Part shown: positions 7,761-15,861 of the stretch, piece by piece
How positions within the stretch are numbered: position 1 is the first letter of the stretch
Layout of the letters: each line of letters starts with the position of its first letter
Assembly: GCA_964406035.1 (NCBI GenBank)
Contig: CAYOQB010000055.1
Coordinates: forward strand, 1 to 29,446
Source of the DNA: JAIEPW01 sp964406035
Lineage (GTDB): Bacteria > Acidobacteriota > Terriglobia > Bryobacterales > Bryobacteraceae
DNA: 29,446 bases
Direction: 5' to 3'
Notes under the pieces: model-generated
Told to the model about the DNA's origin: nothing
Databases searched by the model: none
Seen by the model: only the letters and a program-made list of their open reading frames with translations
Position numbers and translations under genes: made by a program

Positions 7761-8693
7761 ATGCGATCTCCGGAATCTGCCATCCGCTTGCGCGACCGCT
7801 TCCAGGCCAGCCTGGCGGGACGACCGCGCCGCAGGATCGTGTTCCCCGAGGGCCGCGATCCGCGCGTAATCGAGGCCGCGACGCGCCTGGAAGCGTGGCT
7901 CCAACCGGTGCTGATTGAGGCGCCGGATGAGCGTTACGGGGACGTTCTGTACCAAAAAAGGGCAGATAAGGGGCTTACAAGGGAGGATGCCGCGCGACTG
8001 GCGTCCACGCCTTTGTATCACGCCGCCTTGATGGTGGCAGCGGGCGACGCGGACGGCATGGTGGGGGGCGCGGCCAACACCACGGCCGAAACCGTTCGCG
8101 CCGCCATTCACTCCATTGGGTTGGCGCCGGCCGCGACGCTGGTTTCCAGCTACTTCCTGATGTGCGTGCAGGACCGGGAGTTCGGCGCCGACGGGGTGCT
8201 GGCGTTCGCCGATTGCGGCATCGTGGTCGACCCCGACGCGGCGCAACTGGCGGAAATCGCGGTTCGTACCGCGCAGTCGTTCCGCTCGGTAACCGAAGTC
8301 GAACCCCGTGTGGCGCTGCTGTCATTCTCCACGCGGGGCAGCGCCGATCATCCCTGCATCCACAAAGTGACGGAGGCTCTGCGTCTGGCCCGCCTTCGCG
8401 ATCCGGAGTTGCTAATCGACGGCGAGTTGCAAGGGGACGCCGCGCTGGTGGCCGGCATCGGCGCATCCAAGGCGCCGGACTCCCCGGTGGCCGGGCGGGC
8501 AAACGTGCTCATCTTCCCCAACCTCGACGCGGCCAACATCGCGTATAAACTGGTCGAGCGGCTGGGCGGCGCGGTGGCGCTCGGCCCTATCCTGCAGGGC
8601 CTGGCCAAACCCGCCAACGACCTGTCGCGAGGCTGTTCGGCGGATGATATATATAGCGTCGCGCTGCTGACGGCGCTGCAAGCGGAGTCTTAA
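7761..8693 (+). CDS. pta: Phosphate acetyltransferase (short form)
   Basis: A 310-residue enzyme of the phosphate acetyl/butyryltransferase family, which interconverts acetyl-CoA plus phosphate and acetyl phosphate plus CoA. It begins with the family opening RRRIVFPEGRDPRVIEAA (about residues 23-40). It then carries DADGMVGGAANTTAET (96-111) and ends with a highly conserved block of the type FPNLDAANIAYKLVERLGG and GLAKPANDLSRG. The length fits the single-domain Pta form; a phosphate butyryltransferase is less likely but not excluded. ATG 7761 is preferred over an in-frame TTG at 7743 because an AGGAGG lies just upstream, although only two bases away. No acetate kinase gene is adjacent. It opens a four-gene plus-strand cluster and diverges from the TetR gene across 76 bases. 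Confidence 0.88.
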   Translation: MRSPESAIRLRDRFQASLAGRPRRRIVFPEGRDPRVIEAATRLEAWLQPVLIEAPDERYGDVLYQKRADKGLTREDAARLASTPLYHAALMVAAGDADGMVGGAANTTAETVRAAIHSIGLAPAATLVSSYFLMCVQDREFGADGVLAFADCGIVVDPDAAQLAEIAVRTAQSFRSVTEVEPRVALLSFSTRGSADHPCIHKVTEALRLARLRDPELLIDGELQGDAALVAGIGASKAPDSPVAGRANVLIFPNLDAANIAYKLVERLGGAVALGPILQGLAKPANDLSRGCSADDIYSVALLTALQAES

Positions 8694-8694
8694 G

Positions 8695-9639
8695 TTGCTT
8701 CCTTTCCGGCTGATTTACCACGACGGCTACGACCTGAACCTCGGCTCGCACGTGTTTCCGTGCAAGAAGTACCGAATGATTCACGACCGTTTGCTGGCGG
8801 AGCAGTTCGCCGAACCGGGAGACATCCAGATCCCGGAAGCGGCCAGCGACGAGGATCTGATGCTGGTGCACGATCCGGGCTGGGTGACACGGTTGAAGAG
8901 TGGCACGCTCAGCTACCTGGAGTTGATGAAGCTGGAGATCCCCTATTCGCGCCGCATGATCGAGGGCTTCTGGCTCGCGGCCGGCGGAACCATGCTGGCG
9001 GCAAGGAACGCGCTGCGGGACGGCATCGGGTTCAATATCGGCGGCGGCTTCCACCACGCCTTCCCCGGACACGGCGAAGGCTTCTGCGCGATCCACGATG
9101 TCGCCGTGGCCATCCGCTGGCTGCAGCGGTCCGGCGCGATCCGCACCGCCATGGTGGTGGACGTGGACGTCCATCACGGCAACGGAACCGCCGGGATTTT
9201 CGCCGGCGACACAAGCGTCTTCACGCTCTCCATCCATCAATGGAACAACTACCCGTCGGAAAAGCCGCCCTCCACCGTCGATATCCACCTTCCCGACGGC
9301 GTGGAAGACGACGAATACCTGGACAAACTGGGCACCGCGGTAAAGGTGGGTCTGGACGGCTTCCAGCCGGATCTACTGATGTATGTCGCCGGGGCGGACC
9401 CGTATTGCCAGGATCAGTTGGGCGGCCTCAACCTGACCTTGGACGGCTTGAAGAACCGGGACCTGCTGGTTTTGGGCCTGGCTCGCGACCGCCGGGTTCC
9501 GGCGGTGGTGACACTGGCCGGCGGCTACGCCATCGACGTCAACGACACCGTGACCATTCATGCCAACACCGCCCGCGCGGCAGCCGAGATCCTGCGGCCC
9601 CAGGATCGCACCGTAACCCGGACCGCTCCGCTAAGCTGA
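8695..9639 (+). CDS. Histone deacetylase-family (AcuC/acetylpolyamine-like) zinc hydrolase
   Basis: A 314-residue protein with the arginase/deacetylase fold. The charge-relay histidines are in GGGFHHAFPG (H120, H121), zinc ligands in VVDVDVHHGNGT (D158, H160) and in AGADP (D235), and the catalytic-type tyrosine in AGGYA (Y278). All key residues are present, so it should be active on acetyl-lysine, acetylated polyamines or a similar amide. The TTG start at 8695 is supported by GGAG at 8684-8687, seven bases upstream, and by a one-base gap after the pta stop. In Bacillus, AcuC deacetylates acetyl-CoA synthetase; its place right behind pta suggests a role in acetyl metabolism or in reversing acetyl-phosphate-driven protein acetylation. 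That link is inferred from position. Confidence 0.92.
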   Translation: MLPFRLIYHDGYDLNLGSHVFPCKKYRMIHDRLLAEQFAEPGDIQIPEAASDEDLMLVHDPGWVTRLKSGTLSYLELMKLEIPYSRRMIEGFWLAAGGTMLAARNALRDGIGFNIGGGFHHAFPGHGEGFCAIHDVAVAIRWLQRSGAIRTAMVVDVDVHHGNGTAGIFAGDTSVFTLSIHQWNNYPSEKPPSTVDIHLPDGVEDDEYLDKLGTAVKVGLDGFQPDLLMYVAGADPYCQDQLGGLNLTLDGLKNRDLLVLGLARDRRVPAVVTLAGGYAIDVNDTVTIHANTARAAAEILRPQDRTVTRTAPLS

Positions 9640-9643
9640 ATCC

Positions 9644-10147
9644 ATGGAAATCCGCTCCATCGAGTCCTTTCTGCCGTACTACGGGAACATCCGAGCGCGC
9701 ACCCGAAAGCTGGTCCAGTTGATTCCCGGCGGGCAGGTGGAATGGAGGCCGGCAGCCGGACGCTTCAGCCTGGGCGACCTGGCGCGCCACATCGCCGCCG
9801 TGGAGCGATATGTGTTCGCCGAAAACGTGCAGGGAAGGCCCAGCCGCTACCCCGGCTGCGGTCCCGAGCTCGGCGCCACGCCGGAAGCGATCCTGGACTT
9901 CATGGATCGAGCGCACGCCGAGACGGTGGGGGTCTTCGCCTCGCTGACGGCGGAGCAGTTGAGCGAGAAAGGCCTGACGCCGGACGGATCCAGGGTCACG
10001 CTGTGGAAACTGCTGCGCGCCCTGGTGGAGCATGAGGTTCACCACCGCGGGCAGATCTACGTCTACCTGGCCCTGATGGGCATCGAGACGCCGCCGCTGT
10101 TCGGGCGGACCGAGCCCGAATTGAGAGCGCTGAGCGCGGGAAACTAA
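9644..10147 (+). CDS. DinB-superfamily protein
   Basis: A 167-residue four-helix protein of the DinB/YfiT superfamily. The usual metal-binding histidine triad is visible: H49 in LARHIAAVE, and H130 and H134 in the signature HEVHHRGQI. Members bind a divalent metal and include thiol transferases such as the bacillithiol-dependent enzymes; most are uncharacterised. It starts four bases after the deacetylase stop and ends two bases before the cupin gene, so it is very likely in the same operon. No strong Shine-Dalgarno sequence precedes the ATG, in line with translation by ribosomes arriving from the upstream gene. The substrate is unknown. Confidence 0.9.
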   Translation: MEIRSIESFLPYYGNIRARTRKLVQLIPGGQVEWRPAAGRFSLGDLARHIAAVERYVFAENVQGRPSRYPGCGPELGATPEAILDFMDRAHAETVGVFASLTAEQLSEKGLTPDGSRVTLWKLLRALVEHEVHHRGQIYVYLALMGIETPPLFGRTEPELRALSAGN

Positions 10148-10149
10148 CT

Positions 10150-10608
10150 ATGGAAACAATCATCCGCAAGTCCAACGAGGGCCGCTGCTACTGGGTTCTG
10201 GGCGACCATTACCGCATGGTTCTGACGGGAGAGGAGACCGGCGGCGCATATGCCCTGGTCGAAATCACCTTGAACGGCCAGCAGGGGCCGCCGCTGCATA
10301 GCCATCGCGGCATGAACGAAGGCTTCCTGGTCCTGGAGGGCAGTATCTCCGTCCGGCTGGGCTCCTCCGACGCCATTCTGCGGGCTGGGAGCTTCGCCAA
10401 CATCCCGGCGGGCCAGCCGCATACCTTTCACAAGATCAGCGCGGAACGGACTCGCATCCTGCTGACCATCGCGCCGGCCGGGTTCGAGAACTTCTTCATC
10501 GAGATCGGCACGCCGGCGACGGATGACATCCCGCCCGATCCGGACCCGGCCGTCATGGAAAATATCATGCGGCTGGCGCCGCAATACGGGCTGGATCTGC
10601 TGCTTTAG
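10150..10608 (+). CDS. Cupin-domain protein
   Basis: A 152-residue single-domain cupin. The first cupin motif is seen in GPPLHSHRGMNEGFLVLEG (H50, H52, E57) and the second in IPAGQPHTFHK (H91), so all four metal ligands are present. Cupins of this type bind iron, manganese or nickel and range from dioxygenases and isomerases to plain sensor or storage folds; the reaction cannot be told from the sequence. The ATG is two bases after the DinB stop, closing the pta-deacetylase-DinB-cupin cluster. Its stop codon overlaps the stop of the convergent OsmC gene by four bases. Confidence 0.9.
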   Translation: METIIRKSNEGRCYWVLGDHYRMVLTGEETGGAYALVEITLNGQQGPPLHSHRGMNEGFLVLEGSISVRLGSSDAILRAGSFANIPAGQPHTFHKISAERTRILLTIAPAGFENFFIEIGTPATDDIPPDPDPAVMENIMRLAPQYGLDLLL

Positions 10609-11054
10609 GCGGAGATGGTTTCCGCCGCCGAGAAGGCCGGATCCTGCTCGATCGCGAAGGAAGTGACGATTTCGGCCGTCGGCCGCACCGTGGCCGCCAC
10701 GGAGCAATACTTCTGGTCGGACAGCTCAATCGCGCGGGCCACCGCCACCGGGTCCAGGCGATCCCCGCGCAGGGTGTGCTTGACCTGAATGCGGCTGTAG
10801 CTGCGCGGATACTCCTCCCGCCGCTCGCCGGAGATCTCAATCCGGTAACCGGTGAGCACCTGACGCTTTTTCTTCAGGATGCTGACCACGTCCGCGCCGG
10901 TGCATCCGGCGACAGCCAACAGCAAATACTCCATCGGACTGGCGGCGGCTTTCTCCGCCCCGAAGTCGATCACGTGCGCGTGACCGCTGCCCGATACCGC
11001 CACAAAACGCTCGTCTCCCGCATAGTTCAGCACCGCTTTGATTTGGTCGGCCAT
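10605..11054 (-). CDS. OsmC-family protein (YhfA-like)
   Basis: A 149-residue OsmC/Ohr-superfamily protein. The two conserved cysteines are present: C51 in AGCTGADVV and C117 in KYCSVAATVRPTAEI. The surrounding sequence, including SGERREEYPR, is closest to the YhfA branch of the family rather than to Ohr. Members use the cysteine pair against organic hydroperoxides, though the YhfA branch is poorly studied. ATG 11054 is chosen because the family start follows it directly; in-frame ATGs upstream at 11078 and 11105 would add a hydrophobic stretch not expected in the family. It is convergent with the cupin gene and divergent from the DUF1015 gene. Confidence 0.9.
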   Translation of the reverse strand: MADQIKAVLNYAGDERFVAVSGSGHAHVIDFGAEKAAASPMEYLLLAVAGCTGADVVSILKKKRQVLTGYRIEISGERREEYPRSYSRIQVKHTLRGDRLDPVAVARAIELSDQKYCSVAATVRPTAEIVTSFAIEQDPAFSAAETISA

Positions 11055-11127
11055 AAGTATCCAGAGTATCGGATGCATTGGTATCCGCCCGCGTAACAGA
11101 AACATTCCCGAGTGTTAGCCTTTCCTG

Positions 11128-12339
11128 GTGGCCCAGATTCGACCCTTTCGCGCCTTGCGGTACTCCGCCTCCGCCGGCGACCCGTCGCTGTTGCTGACGC
11201 AGCCCTACGACAAAATCACCCCTGCCATGCGGGAGCGCTATCTGCGGCTCAGCCCGTACAACATGGTCCGGATCATCCTGAATCCGGAGCCGGAGCCCTA
11301 TGCCGCGGCGGCGCGCCACCTGAACGACTGGATCGCCGCAGGCATCCTGCAGCCTGAGCCGCAGCCCGCCCTGTTCCGATACACGCAGGAATTCGACGAT
11401 CCCGATTCGGGCGACCGTCTGCTTCGCGAAGGCTTCATCGGGCTGGGCGAGGTGAGCGACTACGCCGAGCAGGTCGTTTTCCGCCATGAGCGTACCCTCA
11501 CCGGTCCCAAGAAGGACCGGCTGGAACTGCTGCGGCGGACGCGCGCGCACTTTGGCCAGATCTTCATGCTGTATCCAGACCCGGAAGGTGCGGTGGAGCA
11601 CGAACTCACGACCGCCGGCGGCCCGGACGTGGAGGTCGCCGACGAGTACGGCGCCATTCATCGCCTGTGGCGTGTGACGGATGATACCCGAATCCGCGCC
11701 GTGCAGAATCTGATGGCGGAGAAGAAACTCTTGATCGCCGACGGCCATCATCGATACGAAACCGCACTTGCGTTCCGGCAGGAGCATCCGGAACTGAAAG
11801 ATGCCCGCTGGGTGATGATGACCTTCGTGAACCAATATTCGCCCGGTTTGCGGATCCTGGCGACGCACCGCGTGCTGACCTCGGGGTTCCGCGCGGATTT
11901 CGCCGGGTGGCTGCCGAGCCCCTGGACCTGTACCGGCGTCTCGCACGCCGCCAAGCTCAAGGAAAAGATGCAAGCCGGCCGCGAAGCTGCAATTCGCGTC
12001 GGGGTGGCCTGGGGCGCCGGCGAATTCCGCCTTCTGGAACGGCCGCGCCTGCCCGGCGAAATGGACGTCCCGGTCCTGCATCAGGAGATCCTGGGTGCGG
12101 CGCTGGGAATCACGGAAGAAGCGGTGCGGGAGGAGCAATTTCTCAAGTACGTGCGTGGATTTGAGGCGGCGATCGCGGCTGCCGCATCGGGCGAAGCGGA
12201 GGCCGCGTTCCTGCTGAATCCCACGCCGGTGAAACAAATGGCGGAAGTGGCCTATGGCGGCGGCGTGATGCCGCAGAAGTCCACCGATTTCTACCCCAAG
12301 CTTTTGAGCGGGTTAACGGTGTATCGTATGGAGCACTGA
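11128..12339 (+). CDS. DUF1015 family protein
   Basis: A 403-residue cytosolic protein of the DUF1015 family. It opens with IRPFRALRYS, includes the early conserved QPYDKI and the hallmark LIADGHHRYETALAFR near residues 205-220, and ends with LLSGLTVY. The family is widespread in bacteria and archaea, often near serine or phosphoglycerate metabolism genes, but its function is not established. The start is GTG at 11128. No clear Shine-Dalgarno sequence is seen, and 73 bases separate it from the divergent OsmC gene. No signal peptide or membrane segment is visible. It is not obviously in an operon: a 138-base leader separates it from the next gene. Confidence 0.88.
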   Translation: MAQIRPFRALRYSASAGDPSLLLTQPYDKITPAMRERYLRLSPYNMVRIILNPEPEPYAAAARHLNDWIAAGILQPEPQPALFRYTQEFDDPDSGDRLLREGFIGLGEVSDYAEQVVFRHERTLTGPKKDRLELLRRTRAHFGQIFMLYPDPEGAVEHELTTAGGPDVEVADEYGAIHRLWRVTDDTRIRAVQNLMAEKKLLIADGHHRYETALAFRQEHPELKDARWVMMTFVNQYSPGLRILATHRVLTSGFRADFAGWLPSPWTCTGVSHAAKLKEKMQAGREAAIRVGVAWGAGEFRLLERPRLPGEMDVPVLHQEILGAALGITEEAVREEQFLKYVRGFEAAIAAAASGEAEAAFLLNPTPVKQMAEVAYGGGVMPQKSTDFYPKLLSGLTVYRMEH

Positions 12340-12477
12340 CCTGGAATGCTTGCGGGGAAATGATAGAGTAGTGGCCGTTAGTCGGCCCGTGGAACACTGG
12401 GATCACGTGTCCGCGGGTTGGTAGGCGGCGAGGCGCGGCAACGCCTCGAGTGAGACTAGCTGGGGGAGGAAAGCCGG
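12340..12477 (+). promoter_or_regulatory. 138-base leader with two perfect hairpins before the 1120-residue protein
   Basis: The gap holds two inverted repeats: GGCCG/CGGCC with a five-base loop (12373-12387), and CGAGGCG/CGCCTCG with a six-base loop (12429-12448). A strong GGAGG at 12465-12469 follows, eight bases before the ATG. Neither hairpin is followed by a T run, so they do not look like intrinsic terminators. They may shape the 5' leader of the mRNA. I recognise no known riboswitch class. Confidence 0.35.
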
Positions 12478-15400
12478 ATGAGAGCTTTCATTTCCGTACT
12501 CTTGATTTGCGGCTGGGCCGGCGTGGCGCACGGGCAGGATCTCGCCGCGCGCGCCTGGCAGTTGGAGGCGCAGGGCAAATCCGCGGAAGCGCGGGAGCTG
12601 CTGCAAAAGGCGGCGGAGGGATCGACGGGCGACGCAGCGGCGCTGCTCGCCTATGCCGAGTTCCTGGACCGCCATCGCGACCCCGCCGCGCGAGCCGCCT
12701 ATAACAAGCTGGCCGCCGTCTCCACCGATCCCCAGGCGCTGCGGCGCCTGGTGCGACTGGACCTGCTGGCCGGCGATCGCGAAGCCGCCGCCAAACACGC
12801 CGCGGATTATCGGGCGGCGGGCGGCAAACTGACGCTACAACCTCCTCCCGCCCCGCCGCCGCCCGGCGCGATCGCGACCATCCCCGGACCACTCCGCTCG
12901 TTTGCCCGAATGGCGGCCCTGTCCCCCGATTTGAAACCCGCGGATGTGCTGCCCGCGCTGGCCCGCAACATCGTCACCAACGGCTATCAGGCGGTCTCCA
13001 GCACCGAACCGCTGGACCAGACGGAGTACCTGAAGCTGGTGATCCGCTACCTGTCGCAAGCACGCGAGCTGGAGCGGCTGGCCGGAGCCGACAAGGCCAT
13101 CCGCATCGAAGCCTGCGAGTCGGCGCAGACCGGCGAGTTGCTGCGGGTTCTCGGCTACCGCATGCGCGGCGGCTGCGGCTCGGATGTCGTACTGGAGACG
13201 GTGAATGCGTCCCGCGCGTTCCTGACCATCGACAGCGGGTTCCCGCTGGCCGACCTGGAGCAGGCGCTGCGCACCAACCGCCCCTTTGTTCTCGACTACC
13301 GCCCGGCGGAGCTTCCGGTGCTTTATACGCCCGATTACTGGACCGGCGGCGCCAAGGATGCGGCGCGGGAAAAAGCTCCCGACCTGGTGGACAGCCTCAT
13401 CGCCGATCCTTCGCTGTGCCGCCTGTACCTGGCGCTCTCCAAGCTCGACCCCGCCACCGCGGAAGCGTTGAAAGCCTCCATGCCGGTGGCGCGGATCAAG
13501 GCGTTCGCCCACGTGCTGGATTTCTACGGCGGTATGTTCCAGATCCGCAACGGGAAGGCGGTAGTACCCGGTGGAGCGCGAGCCGAGAAGGCCTGGACGG
13601 AGTTGACGGGCGTCCCTCCGGAACCGGGCGCGGCATTCTTTGAGCGCGTCCTGGCGCGCGATGACGGCTGGCTGGCCAGCTACTTCGACGCGCTGGCGCG
13701 GATTCAAGGTCCCACGCGCGAGTACCTCACGGATCCCGATCGGCTGCGGCGCTTTTACGCCGCGATTCGCGGGCGGGTGACCAGCCCCGGTCCGGCGCGC
13801 CCAGTGTTCCGGTCCAACACGGACATGATGCTGCTGACAAACCGGCTGCGGATCGGTCCCAACGGTCAGCCTTACGTTCCCGGCGGACTGGAGGTCTGGA
13901 AAGCGCTGTTCGCCAACTATCCGCAGGGCAAGCTGGACCAGAAACTGGCCAAGTCCGCGCCGGCCTGGCGCGGCGGTGACGACGTGCTGGAAGCGCTGTT
14001 CGGCTTGTCGCGCAAGGCGGTGGACAACGAACCGCTGAAGATTTTCATGGCCCTGAGCGATGTGGAGGCGAACCGCGCCACGCCGCTCGCTCCGGCGACC
14101 ATCGACCGGCTGGCTCGCGAATACCGGACCTTTGGATCGCAATATGCGATCTTCGCCGAGGTGTCGGCGGTTTCCGACGCGGGCATCCTCGCCTATCTGG
14201 ATACCGCGAAAGCGCTTGGTCAAGTGCGCGACCTGACGCTGCGCAGCGATGCGCTGGGCGTGATGCAGTCGCTGGTTTCCTTCTGGCAGATCGGCTACCG
14301 CCTGGGCGAGATTCCGGCGCGCGAGGCGGACGCCATGCTGATCGCGCTGCTGCAGCCGTTCAAGGCGGTGGACGGTCCCCGGGATGTGTTCGTGGCCGGA
14401 CGCTCCGGCGTGGAACTGCTGCTGGCCAAGACCAATACGCCAAAGGGAGTGTCCGCGCAGGATCGCATGATCGACCTGCTGGCGGGCACCGCGCTGCCCA
14501 ACGATTCCGACGCGCACACGCAGATGATGCAGAACATGATCCGCATCTTCGAGGCGCAGCGCCTGGTTTCGCTCGACACGCTGTTTGAACTGGCCAACAA
14601 CCTGGAGAGCGTGTCCAAGGGCGAGAAGCTCAATCTGCAGTTGGCGCAGAAGCTGGCGGCGCGGATCGCGGAAGTGCAACTGCCGCGCGCGGCTCTGAGC
14701 GCCAATGAGCGGAATTCGTTCGCCTACGGCTACTGGACGGAGAAGCACATCGATTCGCAGCGGAAGCTGAACCTGCGGGCGGCGATCGAGCGTGCCGGAG
14801 CGGACGCTAACAAGCTGAAGGATCTGGAGGGACTGCTGACTCCGATCCTGCGCGACACGCTGGTGGGCTTGAACTACATCCACTATGCGCCTCCCTCCGC
14901 GCAACTGCTGATGACCAACCCGCTGTTCGTTCGCAGCCACGATTTCATTGGAATTCAGGGCGCGAATCAGACCTGGAAGGCGACGGAAGTGTTCGCCAGC
15001 GGCTGGCCCGCCAGCGCCGGCGGACGCCTGATCGGCTCCCTGGTCGCGCTGCCGTACGCACTGGCCGAGGCGGAACAGAACTTCCTGATCCCCTCGCGCG
15101 AGCAGGCCCTGATCTGGGGCGATCTGGTTCCGCAGATGCTGCAAAGCGCGGTGATTCCGCGCTGGTGGAATGTTTCCCGCGACCAATTGCACTGGATCAA
15201 CATGCACATGGCGTTTGGCGACAGCCTGCTGGCGGAAGCCGGCGTGGATGAGGAAGCGCGGCGCTCCGTGGTCGCGATTCTGGACAGGTACGCCGCGCCG
15301 TCGCGAGTTCGGGCGGTCGAGCGCCTGCTTGAATCGTCAGAGGTCGCCGCGGCGCACGAGCAGGTAACGCCGTCCGAATTGTTCCTGATCGCTTCCGAGA

Positions 15401-15840
15401 CTCTGGCGTCGGCCAAGGCGGGCGATTCCGCCCTCGCCGCGGGAATCCGGAACCTGCGGAGCCAGGCGCCCGATCGCCTGACCTACGCCGCGGTGAGCAA
15501 GGCCTTCGGCACACCCAAGCCCACGCTGGCGAACTCCTTCCAGCCGCAGTTGCTGAACCTGCGAACGTTCCCGACCTTGATGGGCTACTCCAGCCGCATC
15601 CTGGCGGAGAGCTGGGAGTCCAATCTTCTGTTCTTCGCCGCCCTGGCCGATGAAGTGCAGATGGAGCCGGGTCAGCTCAACGTCATGATCCCGGCTTGGA
15701 CCGCGCAAACGGTGGAGCAGATTTTCGCCACGCACCTGGAAGACTGGCCGGCGCTGTTGAGGTCCCTGCGCGCGGTCGGCGACAATGTCCGGCAGAAGTC
15801 GCGCGCGGCGCAGAGCGCGGAAGCGGCCGGCAATCAGTAG
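12478..15840 (+). CDS. Large exported protein of unknown function (1120 residues)
   Basis: I do not recognise a characterised family. The protein opens with a signal peptide (MRAFISVLLICGWAGVAHGQ), so it is exported. Residues about 20-110 form short Ala/Leu/Arg-rich helices of the TPR type (LEAQGKSAEARELLQKAAE is a clear example). A proline-rich linker follows at about 120-132, then nearly 1000 residues of mostly helical, repeat-poor sequence without membrane segments or recognisable catalytic motifs. A strong ribosome-binding site precedes the ATG. The VWFA-related gene follows 21 bases after its stop, so the two are probably co-transcribed and may act together in the periplasm or at the cell surface. 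The very long open frame and neighbour-like codon use make a real gene certain; an 790-codon frame on the opposite strand is a shadow. Confidence 0.93.
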   Translation: MRAFISVLLICGWAGVAHGQDLAARAWQLEAQGKSAEARELLQKAAEGSTGDAAALLAYAEFLDRHRDPAARAAYNKLAAVSTDPQALRRLVRLDLLAGDREAAAKHAADYRAAGGKLTLQPPPAPPPPGAIATIPGPLRSFARMAALSPDLKPADVLPALARNIVTNGYQAVSSTEPLDQTEYLKLVIRYLSQARELERLAGADKAIRIEACESAQTGELLRVLGYRMRGGCGSDVVLETVNASRAFLTIDSGFPLADLEQALRTNRPFVLDYRPAELPVLYTPDYWTGGAKDAAREKAPDLVDSLIADPSLCRLYLALSKLDPATAEALKASMPVARIKAFAHVLDFYGGMFQIRNGKAVVPGGARAEKAWTELTGVPPEPGAAFFERVLARDDGWLASYFDALARIQGPTREYLTDPDRLRRFYAAIRGRVTSPGPARPVFRSNTDMMLLTNRLRIGPNGQPYVPGGLEVWKALFANYPQGKLDQKLAKSAPAWRGGDDVLEALFGLSRKAVDNEPLKIFMALSDVEANRATPLAPATIDRLAREYRTFGSQYAIFAEVSAVSDAGILAYLDTAKALGQVRDLTLRSDALGVMQSLVSFWQIGYRLGEIPAREADAMLIALLQPFKAVDGPRDVFVAGRSGVELLLAKTNTPKGVSAQDRMIDLLAGTALPNDSDAHTQMMQNMIRIFEAQRLVSLDTLFELANNLESVSKGEKLNLQLAQKLAARIAEVQLPRAALSANERNSFAYGYWTEKHIDSQRKLNLRAAIERAGADANKLKDLEGLLTPILRDTLVGLNYIHYAPPSAQLLMTNPLFVRSHDFIGIQGANQTWKATEVFASGWPASAGGRLIGSLVALPYALAEAEQNFLIPSREQALIWGDLVPQMLQSAVIPRWWNVSRDQLHWINMHMAFGDSLLAEAGVDEEARRSVVAILDRYAAPSRVRAVERLLESSEVAAAHEQVTPSELFLIASETLASAKAGDSALAAGIRNLRSQAPDRLTYAAVSKAFGTPKPTLANSFQPQLLNLRTFPTLMGYSSRILAESWESNLLFFAALADEVQMEPGQLNVMIPAWTAQTVEQIFATHLEDWPALLRSLRAVGDNVRQKSRAAQSAEAAGNQ

Positions 15841-15861
15841 TCCGAACGGAGGAGCAACAGG

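Noticed and set aside
10837..12237. A 466-codon minus-strand frame across the DUF1015 gene
   Set aside because: DUF1015 on the plus strand is clearly recognised, and the minus frame also runs through the OsmC gene in a wrong frame.
12429..12448. Hairpin as an intrinsic terminator of the DUF1015 gene
   Set aside because: No T run follows and it lies close to the next gene's ribosome-binding site, so it is better treated as part of a leader.
12835..15207. A 790-codon minus-strand frame opposite the 1120-residue gene
   Set aside because: Low-complexity Arg/Gln/His composition typical of an antisense shadow. The plus-strand frame has a signal peptide and a strong ribosome-binding site.
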